A DNA stretch of 64,000 nucleotides from Pelagibacteraceae bacterium AG-404-P07 (GCA_003216235.1 QCJE01000002.1:38246-102245); one strand, 5' to 3'; shown: positions 41,003 to 51,575, numbered from the stretch's first letter. Program-made: numbers and translations. Notes: generated by a model not told the origin, from the sequence alone.

Positions 41003-41961
41003 ACTTTAATTTTTAGTTTTTTATTACTCTTAATAGTTTTTATTAAATTAACCATCAAAGGTATCTTCTTTTTATTTATTTTTCTAAGAATAAAAGGTGC
41101 AATCTCTCTTGCTAATTGCTCTCCCTCTACAGTATCATTTGCCATAAATTTTTTTTTAGCAGTTTTAAATGTGTATCCCATACCAAGATAGCTTCCCATT
41201 TTGCTATTTCTTCCACCAGCTGCACTTACATAAAGATCTCCTGCTCCAGCCAGTCCTAAAGTAGTTTCTTCATTGCCTTTAAAATATTTTGTTAAATATT
41301 TCATTTCTAAAATTGATTTCTGAAATAAATTTGATGAAGCATTTAAGCTCTGGCCAGCACCAATTATCATTGAATATATATTTTTTATAGCCGAACAAAC
41401 CTCGACCCCAATAACATCTTTTGAGAATTCTGTGAGATAATAATTTGTTGAAATTCTTTTTCCAATTTTTTTAGCAAAATTAATACTTTTATTTGCAATA
41501 ACAACGCTGGTTTGATTTTTTCTAGCTAATTCTTTTGCCAAACAAGGACCTTTTAAAACTGATACGTTCTTAATACCAGAATTTCTTCTAAGATTTTCTG
41601 AAATTGTTAAAATTTTTTTGCTTTTGGACAAATATTTTAATCCTTTGGTGAGAACTAAAACAGGCGTCTTTATCTTTTTATCTTTTAATTTTTTACCAAT
41701 AAAATCAATTCCTGGTAAACTTAAAGCAATTACTAAAAGATCAAATTTTTCCTTTAATAATTCATTTGAAAATTTTCTAAATTTCAATTTTCTTGGAAGT
41801 TTAATCTTTAATGCTGAATGAAACTTTCTTCTTGAGGATAAGTCTTTAATAAATCTTTTTGAGTAAGGTTCGGTAATTGTTACATCATTTTTATTTTCTA
41901 AACACGGGATCGTAAAGGCTGATCCCATTGCACCACCGCCAATTATCAAAATTTTTTTCAT
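40999..41961 (-). CDS. gpsA: NAD(P)-dependent glycerol-3-phosphate dehydrogenase
   Basis: [64 protein letters not shown]. Confidence 0.8.
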   Translation of the reverse strand: MKKILIIGGGAMGSAFTIPCLENKNDVTITEPYSKRFIKDLSSRRKFHSALKIKLPRKLKFRKFSNELLKEKFDLLVIALSLPGIDFIGKKLKDKKIKTPVLVLTKGLKYLSKSKKILTISENLRRNSGIKNVSVLKGPCLAKELARKNQTSVVIANKSINFAKKIGKRISTNYYLTEFSKDVIGVEVCSAIKNIYSMIIGAGQSLNASSNLFQKSILEMKYLTKYFKGNEETTLGLAGAGDLYVSAAGGRNSKMGSYLGMGYTFKTAKKKFMANDTVEGEQLAREIAPFILRKINKKKIPLMVNLIKTIKSNKKLKIKV

Positions 41962-42103
41962 ATATATTTAGCTTAAAAATTTCATGTTAATACAACACAT
42001 ACGAGAGAAAGTAATCTCAAATAATCTTAATTATAATGTAATATTTTATTTTAAATTTGAGTAATTTGTTAGTAAAATAATTTTTATTTTTATAAAGTAA
42101 CTA

Positions 42104-43435
42104 ATGACTAAAGTAGCAATTATAGGAGCTGGACCATGTGGACTATCTATGCTCAGAGCATTTGAGTTAGCTGAAAAAAATGGTGAAAAAATTCCTGAAA
42201 TAGTTTGTTTTGAAAAACAAGAAGATTGGGGAGGATTATGGAACTATAATTGGAGAACTGGTTCTGACCAATATGGAGACCCTATACACAACAGTATGTA
42301 CAGGTATCTTTGGTCAAATGGACCAAAAGAATGTTTAGAATTTGCAGATTATTCGTTTGATGAACACTTTGGAAAACCCATTCCTTCATTCCCGCCTAGA
42401 GCAGTTTTGTATGACTATATCATAGGTAGATTAAACAAGGGAAAAATGAAAAGTAAAATCAAATTTAATACTGGGGTAGTAGGGACAATATTTAAAAATG
42501 ATAAATTTGAAATTAGTTATCAAGACAAAGTAAATGATAAAATTTTGAAAGATATTTTTGACTATGTGGTTGTATCAACTGGTCATTTTTCAGTTCCTTT
42601 TATCCCAGAATATGAAGGAATGAACTCTTTCCCTGGAAGAATTATGCATTCCCATGATTTTAGAGATGCTGAAGAATTTAGAAATAAAAATGTAATTGTT
42701 TTAGGAAGTAGTTATTCTGCAGAAGATGTTGCACTCCAATGCAACAAGTACGGGGCCAAAAGTGTAACAATAGGATACAGACATAATCCTATGGGATTTA
42801 AATGGCCAAAAGGAATGAAAGAAGTCCATTACCTTGATAAATTGGAAGGCAAAAAAGCAATTTTTAAAGATGGTACAGAACAAGAGGCAGATGTTGTAAT
42901 TTTATGCACTGGTTATCTTCATCATTTTCCTTTTTTAGAAGAGAGTTTGCAATTAAAAACTAGAAATAGATTATACCCACCAAAACTATACAAAGGAGTT
43001 GTTTGGCAGAATAATCACAAACTTTTATATCTTGGCATGCAAGATCAATTTCATACTTTTAATATGTTTGATTGTCAGGCTTGGTACGCAAGGGATGTAA
43101 TAATGAATAAGATTAAAATTCCAAATGATAAAGAAATTGAGACTGATATTAATAAATGGGTTGCTATGGAGGAAAAATTAGAAAATCCAGATCAAATGAT
43201 TGATTTTCAAACTGAATATACAAAAGAGCTTCATGAAATGTCAAATTATCCAAAAATTGATTTTGAATTAATTAGAAAGCATTTTAAAGAATGGGAACAT
43301 CATAAAGTTGAGGATATATTAACTTATAGAAACAAATCTTTTTCTTCACCAGTGACAGGTTCTGTTGCTCCAATTCATCATACACCATGGGCAACTGCTA
43401 TGGATGATTCATTAAAAACTTTTTTAGATAAATAG
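42104..43435 (+). CDS. tmm: Flavin-containing trimethylamine monooxygenase
   Basis: FAD motif IIGAGPCGLSML, FMO motif FPGRIMHSHDFRDAEEF, NADPH motif VLGSSYSAEDVA; adjacent to tmo transporter genes. Confidence 0.9.
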   Translation: MTKVAIIGAGPCGLSMLRAFELAEKNGEKIPEIVCFEKQEDWGGLWNYNWRTGSDQYGDPIHNSMYRYLWSNGPKECLEFADYSFDEHFGKPIPSFPPRAVLYDYIIGRLNKGKMKSKIKFNTGVVGTIFKNDKFEISYQDKVNDKILKDIFDYVVVSTGHFSVPFIPEYEGMNSFPGRIMHSHDFRDAEEFRNKNVIVLGSSYSAEDVALQCNKYGAKSVTIGYRHNPMGFKWPKGMKEVHYLDKLEGKKAIFKDGTEQEADVVILCTGYLHHFPFLEESLQLKTRNRLYPPKLYKGVVWQNNHKLLYLGMQDQFHTFNMFDCQAWYARDVIMNKIKIPNDKEIETDINKWVAMEEKLENPDQMIDFQTEYTKELHEMSNYPKIDFELIRKHFKEWEHHKVEDILTYRNKSFSSPVTGSVAPIHHTPWATAMDDSLKTFLDK

Positions 43436-43442
43436 ATTAGAA

Positions 43443-45596
43443 TTAATCAATACCTAGGTGTTTTTTTCTTTTTTGAACGTAAGCTCTGATTAAGTTATCA
43501 AATATTAAAGCGATAAAGGCTACGCATATACCAAGTGTCAATCCAATACCTGCACCTTTTTTATCTGATAATGCTTTTAAAATATATTGACCTAAATCCT
43601 CTGTACCAATGAATGCTCCAATAATTACCATGAATAATGCAAATACTATTGTTTGGTTTAAGCCAAGCATCATATGTGGGAATGCCAAAGGAAATTCTAT
43701 TTTAGTCAATCTTTGAAATTTATTCACACCTGACATAGTTGCTGCATCATGCAGTCCAGCCGGAACACTTCTAAGTCCCTCAATTGTATACCTAGTAGCA
43801 GGTATGGTTGCATAAACTATAACTGCAATTAATACTGATGTATCAGTTATACCAAATAACATCATTACAGGTATTAAATATACAAAAGATGGAAATGTTT
43901 GAAAGATATCACATACACCTAACATAAATTTTGCAGATTGCTTATTCTGAAAACATAAGGTTCCAACTGTAAATCCTATTATACAAGACACAATTACACC
44001 AAAAGTTGCCATATACGCAGTTACTAAAGCCCTATCCCACCATGGACTAAAAGCGATAAATAAAGTTAAAGCACAAACAACTAAGGCAGAACGAACTCCA
44101 CCAATTAAATATCCCGCACCAACAACTAAAACTATTGTAGCTATTGCAGGCATTCTTAAATACAGCGCCCTCATGGGTTGAAGTACCTCTTGAATCAACC
44201 AAGTGTTAAATGCCTTGATATATACAAAAAAGGTTTCAAAAATCCAATCAACACCTTTGTTCCAAAAATCAGCTGTTGAGATTCCTTTATTATGTGGAAT
44301 TTCAAATAAGTAATTGAATGTCCCTTTGAACAAAAAGGTTCCAATGTAAGCGAGTAATAATCCAATCACTACCGTCGTAGCAAAAAATATTAAATTTTTA
44401 TTTCTTTGAAAGAATGTAAGGTTACCAAAATAATCCTCTTGCTTATTTGCCCAAGCTAAAGACATTTTATCTAATAATATTGCAATCAAACTAATGCACA
44501 AGCCTGCTTCAAGTGCTAACCCAATGTTCAATTGATTTAATGCTAATAATAAATTAAATCCTAAACCTTTTGCACCAATAAAAGCTGAAATAACTGCCAT
44601 TGAAAAACAAACCATTATAACTTGGTTAACTCCAATTAAGATATCTCTTCTTGCAGTTGGAATTAATACTTTAAACATAAGTTGAAAGTTATTACATCCA
44701 CTCATTCTACCAGCTTCAATCACTTCCGGTGGTACAGCTCGTAAACCAAGTATAGTTAATAATATCATTGGTGGCACAGCAACAACCATTGTTATTATTA
44801 CTGCAGCATGATCACCTACCCCAAAAAGAACTAACGCAGGAACTAAAACCGCATATTGAGGCATTGTCTGCATCACTAACAATATTGGATATAATGCTTT
44901 TTCAACACGTTTACTTTTAAATGCTGCTATCCCTAAACCTAAACCAAAAATAAATGATAAAGGGGCTGCAACTAGTATAAATGATAGAGTTTGCATTGAA
45001 GGTTTCCATTGACCAAATATAGAAATGTAAACCATCGTTAGACCTGCAAACAAAGCTAAACCTTTGCCACTTAATTTATAAGAAAGTAAAATTGCACCTG
45101 CTGCAACAATTGTCCACGGTAACCCTGGTAGTTCAGCCCAAGGATTCTTATCTATCCAATCCCAACTACTAAAGGCCACTATAGTTTCAAGACCTCCCAA
45201 TAAAATCTCTCTTATTAACTGTATTAAAAAAGTCATAAATGCAGTTATGTTTCTACTTATCTGTAAGACAAGAGGGCGACTTTTAAATTCTTGAGTATCT
45301 TCATTCCAAACTTCAATTGGCATCCATTCATTCATTAAGAAAAATAATGAGTCGTTTATCCAAATAGGTAACCATCCAAGTAATGGGGGTAATCTCCAAA
45401 AAACATCAAAAGCATAGTATCTTACTTCTTTACCTAAAAATATGTAGCTACTTTGATTGGGATCTTTTACAAATTCTGCTTGACCTCTAATAAATTTATA
45501 TGTTTCAGGAACTTCGATTGCAAAACATAATGCAAAAAATATAACTAATAAAAATAACCATTGAAATGTTTTTGGATATTTTTTGAAAAATTCCAT
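43443..45596 (-). CDS. tmoW: Glycine-betaine/TMAO-type ABC transporter permease (fused double permease)
   Basis: 717 aa with two BPD permease EAA regions (AGRMSGCNNFQLMFKVLIPTA; AATMSGVNKFQRLTKIEFPLA). Confidence 0.88.
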   Translation of the reverse strand: MEFFKKYPKTFQWLFLLVIFFALCFAIEVPETYKFIRGQAEFVKDPNQSSYIFLGKEVRYYAFDVFWRLPPLLGWLPIWINDSLFFLMNEWMPIEVWNEDTQEFKSRPLVLQISRNITAFMTFLIQLIREILLGGLETIVAFSSWDWIDKNPWAELPGLPWTIVAAGAILLSYKLSGKGLALFAGLTMVYISIFGQWKPSMQTLSFILVAAPLSFIFGLGLGIAAFKSKRVEKALYPILLVMQTMPQYAVLVPALVLFGVGDHAAVIITMVVAVPPMILLTILGLRAVPPEVIEAGRMSGCNNFQLMFKVLIPTARRDILIGVNQVIMVCFSMAVISAFIGAKGLGFNLLLALNQLNIGLALEAGLCISLIAILLDKMSLAWANKQEDYFGNLTFFQRNKNLIFFATTVVIGLLLAYIGTFLFKGTFNYLFEIPHNKGISTADFWNKGVDWIFETFFVYIKAFNTWLIQEVLQPMRALYLRMPAIATIVLVVGAGYLIGGVRSALVVCALTLFIAFSPWWDRALVTAYMATFGVIVSCIIGFTVGTLCFQNKQSAKFMLGVCDIFQTFPSFVYLIPVMMLFGITDTSVLIAVIVYATIPATRYTIEGLRSVPAGLHDAATMSGVNKFQRLTKIEFPLAFPHMMLGLNQTIVFALFMVIIGAFIGTEDLGQYILKALSDKKGAGIGLTLGICVAFIALIFDNLIRAYVQKRKKHLGID

Positions 45597-45598
45597 AA

Positions 45599-46627
45599 TT
45601 AATTATTATTTTTTCTTCCTCCAAAAACTGTGTTGATTATTTTAGCTGGGTTAATAGAACCAATAATATTATTATTATCATCAACCACAGCTACTGATTT
45701 TTCTTGAGTAAGAATTTTTTCAGCTACATTCTCTATAATTTCATCTTTTGAAACTTTTAAATCGCCAAGATTATCTTTAGTGTTGTCCATTACATCTTCA
45801 ATTAATAAAACTTTTTCTCTAGGTACTTCCTCAGTAAACTTTCTTACATATTCAGTTGCTGGATTTAATACAATATTAGCTGGAGTATCTAATTGCTCAA
45901 TTATACCATCTTTCATAATTGCAATACGATCAGCAAGTTTCAAAGCCTCATCAAAATCATGAGTAATAAACATAATTGTTTTTTGTAATTTTTCCTGAAG
46001 TCTTAAAAACTCATCTTGCATTTCTTTTCTAATTAATGGATCTAAAGCAGAGAAAGGTTCATCTAAAAACCATATATCCGGTTCTACAGCTAATGATCTT
46101 GCAATTCCTACTCTTTGTTGTTGTCCTCCTGATAACTCCCGTGGAAAATAATTTTCTCTGCCATCAAGTCCAACCAACTTAACCATGTCCATTGCTTTAT
46201 TTATGCTATCTTCAGTTTTGACACCTTTAATTTGAAGTGGAAAAGCTATATTTTCAACTACAGTTTTGTGTGGAAGCAAAGCAAAACTTTGAAAAACCAT
46301 TCCCATTTTATTTCTTCTTAGATCAATGAGGTCTTTGTTGTTTAATTGTAATAAATCCTGGCCTTCTATAAAAATTTTTCCACCTGTTGCATCAGTTAAT
46401 CTAGAAATACATCGTAATAAAGTTGATTTTCCCGAACCAGACAAACCCATAACAACCAGCATCTCTCCTTTAGAAACTTCAAATGAAGCATTATTAACTC
46501 CTACAATACATCCATTTTCTTGAAAGGTTTTAGCATCAACATTGCCATTTGAATCTTTAAGCATCTTTTCAGCATTTGCTCCAAAGATTTTATAAACATT
46601 TTCACATTTGATTACTGGTTCAGACAT
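45599..46627 (-). CDS. tmoV: Glycine-betaine/TMAO-type ABC transporter ATPase with CBS domains
   Basis: MGLSGSGKSTLLRC, LSGGQQQRVGIARSL, C-terminal CBS-like segment. Confidence 0.88.
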   Translation of the reverse strand: MSEPVIKCENVYKIFGANAEKMLKDSNGNVDAKTFQENGCIVGVNNASFEVSKGEMLVVMGLSGSGKSTLLRCISRLTDATGGKIFIEGQDLLQLNNKDLIDLRRNKMGMVFQSFALLPHKTVVENIAFPLQIKGVKTEDSINKAMDMVKLVGLDGRENYFPRELSGGQQQRVGIARSLAVEPDIWFLDEPFSALDPLIRKEMQDEFLRLQEKLQKTIMFITHDFDEALKLADRIAIMKDGIIEQLDTPANIVLNPATEYVRKFTEEVPREKVLLIEDVMDNTKDNLGDLKVSKDEIIENVAEKILTQEKSVAVVDDNNNIIGSINPAKIINTVFGGRKNNN

Positions 46628-46692
46628 AGATTTCTAATTAAGTTATATGAAATTAAGATAAAATTAAATCCATAATATTAATGTTTTCCTCC

Positions 46693-47244
46693 TTAAAAAT
46701 TTTTAATATAGTAAACCCTAGTATCAATTCCTGTGCTTAAAAAACTTAATGCTTCCCCGCTAACAGATATTGACTCATTAACTCCAACATTATCTCCACT
46801 TACTGTAAAACCTGCATAACATTTATTTTTCTCTTCATCCCACTTAACAAAAGTTTCATCAATTTTATTCCCATTAATTGTGTAGATTTCGTGTGCTCTA
46901 AAATTTAAAAAATTTGCACCCATAATTGCTCTTTGAGGAATGAGTTTTGTTGCTTTACAAACTTGTTCATATACTTCATCTGTTAATTTATAATGATCAG
47001 TACCGTCAAAAGTTACTAATATTCCTGAAGGTAATTTAGATATTAATTCACTTAATTTTTTTTCTTCCGCAATTCTTTCTTCTTCCAATTTCATTTTTCT
47101 TACAAGCTCATCACCACCACCAAACATAATATTTAATACAGAAAATGAAAAAAATATAATTAGAACTATTAGCACCAAACCTCCAAATTGTTTTACAGTT
47201 TCTGGTAAATCCTTAATCTTATTTAAATAATTTTCTTTTGACAT
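46693..47244 (-). CDS. Single-TM hypothetical protein (start trimmed from 47340 to MSKENYLN)
   Basis: VKQFGGLVLIVLIIFFSFSVLNIMFGGGDEL; TAATG junction with upstream MORN gene. Confidence 0.65.
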   Translation of the reverse strand: MSKENYLNKIKDLPETVKQFGGLVLIVLIIFFSFSVLNIMFGGGDELVRKMKLEEERIAEEKKLSELISKLPSGILVTFDGTDHYKLTDEVYEQVCKATKLIPQRAIMGANFLNFRAHEIYTINGNKIDETFVKWDEEKNKCYAGFTVSGDNVGVNESISVSGEALSFLSTGIDTRVYYIKNF

Positions 47245-47621
47245 TATTCTTGTAGCTTTCCATTTTTCCATGTGCCTGATTTCTGTGTTCCATCTGATGA
47301 GGTAAAAGTTCCTGTTCCATTCATAAATCCTTTTGCCCATTCACCTTCATAAGTTGAGCCATCAGGAAAAGTTAAAACACCTACTCCACTCCATTCACTG
47401 TTTTTAAATTCGCCCTTGTAGATGTATCCGTTGGGCCAAGTTTCAACTCCTTGACCATTTTTTTTTGTTCCTACCCATTCACCTTCGTAAGTAGTTTTAT
47501 CTGTATAAACCCATTTACCAAAACCATTTTCACAATTTCCTTCTTTGCAACCAGTGCTTCGTGCTAATGCAACTGATGAAATGAGCAAACTTAAAATTAT
47601 GCTGAGAAAGTATTTTTTCAT
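47244..47621 (-). CDS. Exported MORN-repeat protein
   Basis: Repeats YEGEWVGTKKNGQG, YKGEFKNSEWSGVG, YEGEWAKGFMNGTG. Confidence 0.85.
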   Translation of the reverse strand: MKKYFLSIILSLLISSVALARSTGCKEGNCENGFGKWVYTDKTTYEGEWVGTKKNGQGVETWPNGYIYKGEFKNSEWSGVGVLTFPDGSTYEGEWAKGFMNGTGTFTSSDGTQKSGTWKNGKLQE

Positions 47622-47655
47622 AACAACACTTTACACAAAATTTTTTAAAAAAAAA

Positions 47656-48117
47656 TTAGACTTTTTGGTCATGTTTAGTGCATGAATATATTGAAATATA
47701 TTTTTCTGCATTTTCACTTTTTATATTTCTTGTAATTTCATGAATCAATTCTCCTGTTTTTCTGGTAATTATGCCTGACTCTGAATAATTTTTTTCTTGA
47801 TCAATCGACTTAAATAAAACTACATCTTTATTCACAACTTTTACATTTAGTTTTGCTGACTCTGAAAGAAACAGTGATAATCCTTTAATTAACAGTGTCT
47901 CTGGTTTTTTTGACTGTATTTCAAATTCATCCAAACCTTTTTCATTCAAATCTTTAGCTAAAAAAGTTTGATAATTATATTCTGAATTTTTAATTATTTT
48001 TTTATCTAAATCACAAACAAACTTAAGATCAATATTTTCATTAATATTCACATCTTTTGCAATAGTTTGATTAAAAAATAATAAACTAATGAATATACTT
48101 AAAAAATATCTAATCAT
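47656..48117 (-). CDS. Exported hypothetical protein (start trimmed from 48150 to MIRYFLSIF)
   Basis: Signal peptide MIRYFLSIFISLLFFNQTIAKD; ORF-track start lies inside a terminator hairpin. Confidence 0.6.
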   Translation of the reverse strand: MIRYFLSIFISLLFFNQTIAKDVNINENIDLKFVCDLDKKIIKNSEYNYQTFLAKDLNEKGLDEFEIQSKKPETLLIKGLSLFLSESAKLNVKVVNKDVVLFKSIDQEKNYSESGIITRKTGELIHEITRNIKSENAEKYISIYSCTKHDQKV

Positions 48118-48131
48118 TAAATTTTTCCTAA

Positions 48132-48163
48132 AAAAAATCTCTCCCAACATTGTTGGGAGAGAT
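48132..48163 (-). terminator. Intrinsic terminator downstream of tmoX
   Basis: Minus strand ATCTCTCCCAACAATGTTGGGAGAGAT followed by TTTTTT. Confidence 0.92.
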
Positions 48164-48187
48164 CTAAAGATTTAATCGCTTTTAACT

Positions 48188-49135
48188 TTATTTAGTAAAA
48201 GCTTTCCAAACTTTTTTGTTCTTTTTCAACCATGCTTTTGCAGCATCCTCATGAGTCATTTTGTCAATGTCAACTAAAGCTGCCATTGCACCAATTTGAC
48301 TTGTTGTGAAAGAAAGTTTTTTGAACATAGCTGCTGCTTTTGGATGAGTTTTTGGAAAATCAGCGTTAACTGCTTTTTTCAAATAACCATCAGGCGAACC
48401 ACATTTTCCATCTCCACCATCTTCAGGTCTGCAACCTGCTGTGTATGGAGGAAAGTCGATAAATGTAAAACCAGCACCATCTGTAAAGTTAGGTGTCCAG
48501 TTAAAGATGATTGTCCCTCTTCCTTCTTTTTCAGCTGCTGCTAACTCTGCCCAAAGTGCATCGGCACTTCCAGCAAATTTAACCCACCAAAGATTTCCTA
48601 AACCTAAAGCGTCAACCCTTTGTGGAATTAAATCACCATGCCAAGTTTGTGGACCTTCCAACATTCTTCCTTTTCCATCTGGAGAGTCAGGTGTTGTAAA
48701 GTTTTTAGCACAGTCAGGATTTTTTAAAGCAGTCCAGTCTGGTAATCCAGGACATAGTCCTTTTTCTGCAACCCAGTTTGGATATCCCATATCTTCAAGT
48801 GTTCTCGCTTCATGGTCACCCCAGTCTAACAATCCACCTTTATCCAAAGCAGTTGTAAAAGATTTACCAAAAGCAGATTCCCATACTTCATGAGATATAG
48901 TTACGTCACCAATTCTTATTGACTCGTAAACTGCTTGAGAGTCAGCGTTAACATATTTAACATTGTTTCCCATATCTTCCATAATTCCACCAATAACGTA
49001 AGCCATTACAATTTGGCTTGACCAGTTATGTGTTGGGATCACGATAGGTTTTTTACTATCTGCTGCGTTTGATATTCCTGCAAAACTTACTACTGAAATA
49101 ATCATTGCAGATACTAATGATATTATTTTTCGCAT
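48188..49135 (-). CDS. tmoX: TMAO/glycine betaine-type ABC substrate-binding protein
   Basis: Signal peptide; KPIVIPTHNWSSQIVMAYVIGGIMEDMGNNVKYV (OpuAC-type); divergent from tdm. Confidence 0.88.
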   Translation of the reverse strand: MRKIISLVSAMIISVVSFAGISNAADSKKPIVIPTHNWSSQIVMAYVIGGIMEDMGNNVKYVNADSQAVYESIRIGDVTISHEVWESAFGKSFTTALDKGGLLDWGDHEARTLEDMGYPNWVAEKGLCPGLPDWTALKNPDCAKNFTTPDSPDGKGRMLEGPQTWHGDLIPQRVDALGLGNLWWVKFAGSADALWAELAAAEKEGRGTIIFNWTPNFTDGAGFTFIDFPPYTAGCRPEDGGDGKCGSPDGYLKKAVNADFPKTHPKAAAMFKKLSFTTSQIGAMAALVDIDKMTHEDAAKAWLKKNKKVWKAFTK

Positions 49136-49235
49136 TTATTCCCCTTTCTTAATATTAAGTGTTAATAGTATGTGCCTAAGTAAAATGATAGTCAACTACT
49201 AGATATTTATATATTATAACAATAGATAATAAAAA

Positions 49236-51575
49236 ATGTCGCAAACTACTTTAGATATTAGAGAACCTGGTCTCAATGTGCTACCACCTGGAGTTGAAAG
49301 GCATGTTGTAAATGCTGGTGGTCTTACTGGTTTACAAATTTTTCCTGATGATGAAATAGAAATCATAAATGATGAGGGGAATCAAATTTGTGAAATAATT
49401 TGTTTTAATAAAGACGGAAAGTCTGAACTTGGAATTTTAAATCAAAAGGAAAATGGTAAAGAAAGTTTTATTAAAGAAATTTTAAAAAGAAAAGACGAAA
49501 GTTCTTTAGTTACAAATCTTCAATTAAAAAAAAGAAATTTAGATATAAATAAATCCAAATCATCTGTTCTTTTTGATAATAAAACTCCTAGTGGCGAAAA
49601 AGTTAAAATAAAATCAAAAGATAAATGTTATGTAATTTTATCAGCACCACAAAATGACATGTTGGTAAGTGAGCAAAATCCCTCAAGTGATTTAACAGTA
49701 TTCATAAAAAGAGCTAAAATTATTAATGATAAAGAATTATCAATTATACCTGATCCAGTTTTTGAACCAAATTTTGAAAAAAATATTGATAGAGAAACTT
49801 CAATCTCTTATCAAGTAAAAGAAGGTGATTATATTCAGATTATAAGTCCTGCGGGAAGACAATGTTCTGACTTTGTGGCATTTGATACAAGAAAACTTGA
49901 TAAGAAATTAGAGAAAGGCCTTGATTGGCAAACAACAAGGACTTTCATGGGTAATACTTTTCCTGGACCAGGGTTATTCTCAAAATTTTATGATACTGAT
50001 CATGAACCATTGATTGAAGTAATTAGAGATACTGTTGGAAGACACGATACATTTAATCTTGCTTGTACTTCAAAATATTATGAAGATGCGGGTTATTTTG
50101 GTCATGCTAATTGTTCTGACAATTTAAATAATTCAATGGAAAAATATGGTGTCCAAAAACAAAAAGGTTGGCATGCAATTAACTTATTTTTTAATACCTC
50201 TGCCTCAGGTTTAAATTCTGTAATTTCTGATGAGTCATTCGCAAGACCAGGTGATTATGTAATATTTAGAGCTTTAAAAGATTTAACTATTGGTACTACT
50301 GCATGTCCAAGTGATATTGATGCATGTAATTCATGGAATCCAACTGATATTTTTGTTAGAACTTATGACAAAAAAAAAGAATTTTCAAAATCATTTGCTT
50401 TTAGAATGAAAACTGACTCAGAAAAAAAACTAACTAGAAATTCTGGTTTTTATGAAAGAACATCAAAACTAACAAGAAACTTTGTTGATGCAAGAGGATT
50501 TTGGTTACCTAATGATTATACAAAACATGGTGTAGTTGAAGAATATAACGCTTGTAGAGAAAAGGCAGTTCTAATCGATTTATCATCTCTAAGAAAATTT
50601 GAAATAATTGGTCCAGATGCTGAGGAGTTAATGAATTATTCATTAACAAGAAATATCAAGAAGCTCTCAGTTGGTCAGGTTGTTTATTCTGCAATGTGCT
50701 ATGAAAATGGAACAATGTTTGATGATGGTACTTTATTGAGATTAAGTGAGACAGGATTTAGATGGATTTGTGGAGATGAGTATGCAGGAGAATGGTTAAA
50801 AAAAGTTGCTAAAAAGAAAAATTATAAAGTAAATATAAAGAATTCCACCGATCAAATTAGTAATGTTTCAGTGCAAGGTCCTAAAAGTAGAGAAATATTA
50901 AAAAAATTAATTTTTACTCCTCCAACTCAACCATCTATTGATGAGCTAGAGTGGTTTAGATTTACAATCTGCAGAATTGAAGAACTTCAAGGAATTCCCT
51001 TGATTGTTTCTAGAACAGGTTATACTGGTGAACTTGGTTATGAGGTTTGGTGTCACCCAAAACATGCTCCTGAAGTTTGGGATAAATTATTATCAGTAGG
51101 AAAAAACGAAGGTTTAATTCCTGCTGGTTTTGCAGCTTTAGATAAATTAAGGATAGAGGCAGGTTTAATTTTATTTGGTAACGAATTTGACGGACAACAG
51201 GATCCCTTTGAAGCTGGAATAGGTTTTTCTGTCCCGCTGAAAACAAAAGAAGAGGATTTCATTGGAAAAAAAGTATTAAAAGAAAGAAAAGCAAATCCAC
51301 AAAAAAAACTTGTTGGTTTAGAGCTTATTGGAAAAGAACCTGCTGGCCATGGTGATTGTGTGCATGTTGGAAGGTCTCAAGTTGGAATAGTAACAAGTGG
51401 TTGTTTATCAACAACTTTAAATAAAAATATTGCTTTATGTAGAATCGACAACCAATATTCAGAAATAGGAACTGAAGTTGAGGTTGGTAAAATTGATGGT
51501 CATCAAAAAAGAATTTCTGCAAAAGTAGTTGCTTTTCCACACTTTGATCCAAAAAAAACTAGAGTTAGATCTTAA
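49236..51575 (+). CDS. tdm: Trimethylamine N-oxide demethylase (DUF1989 + GcvT)
   Basis: DUF1989-type GRQCSDFVAFD...YFGHANCSDNLN...TACPSDIDACN, C-terminal GcvT SRTGYTGELGYEVW; 779 aa. Confidence 0.9.
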   Translation: MSQTTLDIREPGLNVLPPGVERHVVNAGGLTGLQIFPDDEIEIINDEGNQICEIICFNKDGKSELGILNQKENGKESFIKEILKRKDESSLVTNLQLKKRNLDINKSKSSVLFDNKTPSGEKVKIKSKDKCYVILSAPQNDMLVSEQNPSSDLTVFIKRAKIINDKELSIIPDPVFEPNFEKNIDRETSISYQVKEGDYIQIISPAGRQCSDFVAFDTRKLDKKLEKGLDWQTTRTFMGNTFPGPGLFSKFYDTDHEPLIEVIRDTVGRHDTFNLACTSKYYEDAGYFGHANCSDNLNNSMEKYGVQKQKGWHAINLFFNTSASGLNSVISDESFARPGDYVIFRALKDLTIGTTACPSDIDACNSWNPTDIFVRTYDKKKEFSKSFAFRMKTDSEKKLTRNSGFYERTSKLTRNFVDARGFWLPNDYTKHGVVEEYNACREKAVLIDLSSLRKFEIIGPDAEELMNYSLTRNIKKLSVGQVVYSAMCYENGTMFDDGTLLRLSETGFRWICGDEYAGEWLKKVAKKKNYKVNIKNSTDQISNVSVQGPKSREILKKLIFTPPTQPSIDELEWFRFTICRIEELQGIPLIVSRTGYTGELGYEVWCHPKHAPEVWDKLLSVGKNEGLIPAGFAALDKLRIEAGLILFGNEFDGQQDPFEAGIGFSVPLKTKEEDFIGKKVLKERKANPQKKLVGLELIGKEPAGHGDCVHVGRSQVGIVTSGCLSTTLNKNIALCRIDNQYSEIGTEVEVGKIDGHQKRISAKVVAFPHFDPKKTRVRS

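Noticed and set aside
48441-48893. 150-aa + strand ORF opposite tmoX
   Set aside because: Lies antisense inside the well-supported substrate-binding protein gene; the translation has no domain-like pattern.
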